The position numbers were made by a program, and so were the translations under genes. From Bin87 sp034423115 (lineage in GTDB: Bacteria; Chloroflexota; Dehalococcoidia; Lucifugimonadales; UBA3495): DNA of 22,787 bases. The DNA is taken from positions 1 through 22,787 of the forward strand of contig DAOUJD010000031.1 in NCBI GenBank assembly GCA_034423115.1, in the 5' to 3' direction. Positions within the stretch are counted from its first letter, which is position 1. The number at the start of each line of letters is the position of its first letter. The notes below the pieces were generated by a model. The model worked only from the letters and a program-made list of their open reading frames with translations, was not told where the DNA came from and did no database searches. Positions 21,801 to 22,787 of the stretch are shown piece after piece.

Positions 21801-22787
21801 TTTCGTGTACACCTCTCCGGTGCCGGAATCCACGGCGAATCGGCTGCTGTCGGCGCCCGAGATCGAGTAGGTCAGCGTGTCGCCTTCGTCAACCTCCGTA
21901 ACCTCCGGCATGGGCCCGATCAGGTTGCGTCCGGTCAGCGTGTGGTGTATTTCGAAAACCGCCGAGTTGCTGCTGAACGACGGCGGCGTGTTCGCCTTGC
22001 CGTAGGCATACAGGTGGTCGTCCTGGGTATCGACCACCCAGAACCGCAGGCCGTGGCCCGTGATGGCTCCGTTGAGGTGGTTGTTGTCCGGCACGGGCCG
22101 AAACTCCTTTCCCTCACGGCGAGCGCCCGTGGACAGGTTGTAGGCGTAGACGTGTTTGTCCGTGGCGTCCATGACCCATAGGGTCTCGCCGTCGCCCCAG
22201 ATCTGGCCGGGGTCAGCGTTTTCGGAATCGAGATCGAAGTCCCTGTCGGTCTGATCCAGTCCGGTAGCGAAGCTGTAGGCGTAGATCTTGTCGTCCCCGG
22301 AATCTGAAACCCACATGGTGGTTCCGTCGCACCAGATGCCGCCGGCATCACCGTTCTCATGCCTCAGGATGATCGGGAAATTCCTGGAGATCTCGCTGCC
22401 GTCGCTCAGGGAATACACCTTGACCGACTTATGTTCCTCGACTTGCACCCAAACTTGTGAACCGTCCGACCAGATGGAAACCGGTGTGTCGCCGGTGTGG
22501 CTTAGGTCAACGTCCTTGCCTGAATTACGGGATCCGTCACCAACGTTATAGGCAACCAACCCAGGGCCGCCTCCGATTCCGGTATCCACCACGTACATGG
22601 TCGTGCCGTCGGTCCAGATGCCTTTGGGCGTGACCACGCCGCTGATGTCGATTTCGTCGTCGGGATGCCGGAAGTCCTTGTAGCGCATGGCGTAGACGTG
22701 CTTGTCCTCGTCGTCAACCACCCACATGAGGCTTTTGTTGCCCGTGACGCCGCGAGGGTCCCGGTTCTCCAGGGAAAGGCGGAGGTT
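18816..22787 (-). CDS. Giant propeller/cadherin-like repeat surface protein, N-terminus outside window
   Basis: The frame is open to the right edge (about 1323 residues present), so the ATG at 22727 is probably internal and no signal peptide is visible. Numbering from that ATG: residues 1-245 hold about five propeller-type repeats of roughly 50 residues with 'IWSDGSQVWV', 'IWCDGTTMWVSDSGDDKIYAY' style blades. Residues 248-895 hold cadherin-like domains ('DTLTYSLASGDDSDRFAIN', 'LDYET', 'VNLTNVDE') at about 248-350, 352-462, 575-685 and 782-894. From about 465 these alternate with Ig-like modules ('TWTDIVDATSDTYTP', 'SYTDGEG') at about 465-575, 685-780 and 895-990. A cadherin-like beta-sandwich (PF12733-type) covers 1000-1100. 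The 200-residue C-terminus is unrecognised and shows no sorting motif. An extracellular adhesion or matrix role is likely. Confidence 0.88.
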   Translation of the reverse strand, partial: NLRLSLENRDPRGVTGNKSLMWVVDDEDKHVYAMRYKDFRHPDDEIDISGVVTPKGIWTDGTTMYVVDTGIGGGPGLVAYNVGDGSRNSGKDVDLSHTGDTPVSIWSDGSQVWVQVEEHKSVKVYSLSDGSEISRNFPIILRHENGDAGGIWCDGTTMWVSDSGDDKIYAYSFATGLDQTDRDFDLDSENADPGQIWGDGETLWVMDATDKHVYAYNLSTGARREGKEFRPVPDNNHLNGAITGHGLRFWVVDTQDDHLYAYGKANTPPSFSSNSAVFEIHHTLTGRNLIGPMPEVTEVDEGDTLTYSISGADSSRFAVDSGTGEVYTKSDAGSFTAGDELAIKVSVSDGKNLLDGVSSSKDDTVNVTIRVLHNADPEFVTTDGSAFMVSEDASAGDTVAQLDVTDLDGDTPSYTLTYQNGAGHTPFTIIGNQIQIATGESLDYESQDSYQLTLDISDGKDKDGNSDSTIDDSITVEIQVTNVDESGEVGLGSAQPQVDTAIAATLTDPDGVDLADGNQVNWVVERSTDPESGTWTEVSDTDTSSATLDYTPVTADVGNYLRITANYWDDESDTNQKTAQVISANTVLAAPPSNLPPAFNETAPITRSFPEDSAIGANVGLPVLATDPDDDTLRYGYNTVGTSRYQVNSVSGQINMNSNLLLSYERRPTSYIWVLVRDSKDQYGNADTEWDASALVKINITNVEEPGEVELTSDNPQVAVELAASLTDPDGSITNLTWQWQTADSAQATTWTDITDAASEKYTPVAADVGKFIRARASYDDGEGTGKQAHGVASHAVQGRSPNAAPDFVEGSATTRSLPEDAVAGAWVGDSVAAIDPESDTLTYSLASGDDSDRFAINAATGRLEVASGAALDYETDPSLTVVVQVSDGLDADHNQDAAIDDTITVTVNLTNVDEAGRVVLSSLEPEVDTEITATLNDSDGSVSASSWQWAKSSDDGSTWTDIVDATSDTYTPTSDEAEMHLRATVSYTDGEGPGKSASRVSTDAVEPVVTEAIQPDPPGTPTDLQGIDTSLASLALAGIPFSFDSDTLYYEVSTPISDRRTRVTASPTAESGVSVSILPSDSRPSSNGHQIDLSVGVNYIVVTVTHDESSELRVYVVQVTREPLALTPQDDCWQYIVDQAPVHCNSTKFADYRIESNGSYSIDWSKWADSRSSVTGYTVTIEEYMRRTYHHNGQRVSEADLQNVYEGCEFSNDAWACAGPLVDVYHVDDAGQPTQTRTVLSDTQQTELSGTLGFTGVRDAQGTFHRWSGDAHDANNEPTTVTYTTKTSEVDRYRFVPHTANGDLKTKKIAIAGLVFANPFAP

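Overview
This is a GC-rich bacterial window dominated by one co-oriented nitrogen-acquisition cluster. By style it suggests a Chloroflexota bacterium of the Dehalococcoidia/SAR202 type. The clues are Ala/Pro- and Thr/Pro-rich linkers behind lipoprotein cysteines, a giant surface protein mixing propeller and cadherin-like repeats, and many short repeats. This assignment is inference; no rRNA or other marker gene is present. I see no tRNA, rRNA or CRISPR.

Layout. 1-1375: the 3' part of an SCP-x-type thiolase followed by its usual DUF35 zinc-ribbon/OB-fold partner. 1376-3816: an unstable island. Two inverted remnants of an IS630-like element share a perfect 17-bp inverted repeat. The left remnant is split by an IS5-family element with a CTAG target duplication. 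Both transposase genes contain short palindromic inserts. A small hypothetical gene (3157-3639), probably truncated, also lies here. 4123-15334: urtABCDE (urea ABC transporter), a GSI-alpha-type glutamine synthetase, ureABC (urease) and ureFGD (nickel-insertion chaperones), all on + with short gaps or overlaps. 15483-16760: a convergent orphan substrate-binding lipoprotein. 16761-18815: a gene-poor stretch with an AT-rich tract, a tandem array of about three 236-bp units plus a partial fourth, an inverted-repeat element resembling the widespread 'IARSEATKQS' family, and a hairpin. 18816 to the right edge (-): a very large repeat protein truncated by the window.

How the genes fit together. UrtA captures urea outside the membrane, UrtBCDE imports it, UreABC with UreFGD hydrolyses it to ammonia and CO2, and the embedded glutamine synthetase assimilates the ammonia. 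ureE is absent, so nickel delivery must rely on UreG or a distant gene.

The least ordinary material is the palindromic mini-elements. One family, with a stem of CCCGTR pairing YACGGG, and a second family, TCCGCC-nnn-GGCGGA, have inserted repeatedly into two unrelated transposase genes. In one case removing both inserts restores a readable protein. The other unusual feature is the 236-bp tandem array.
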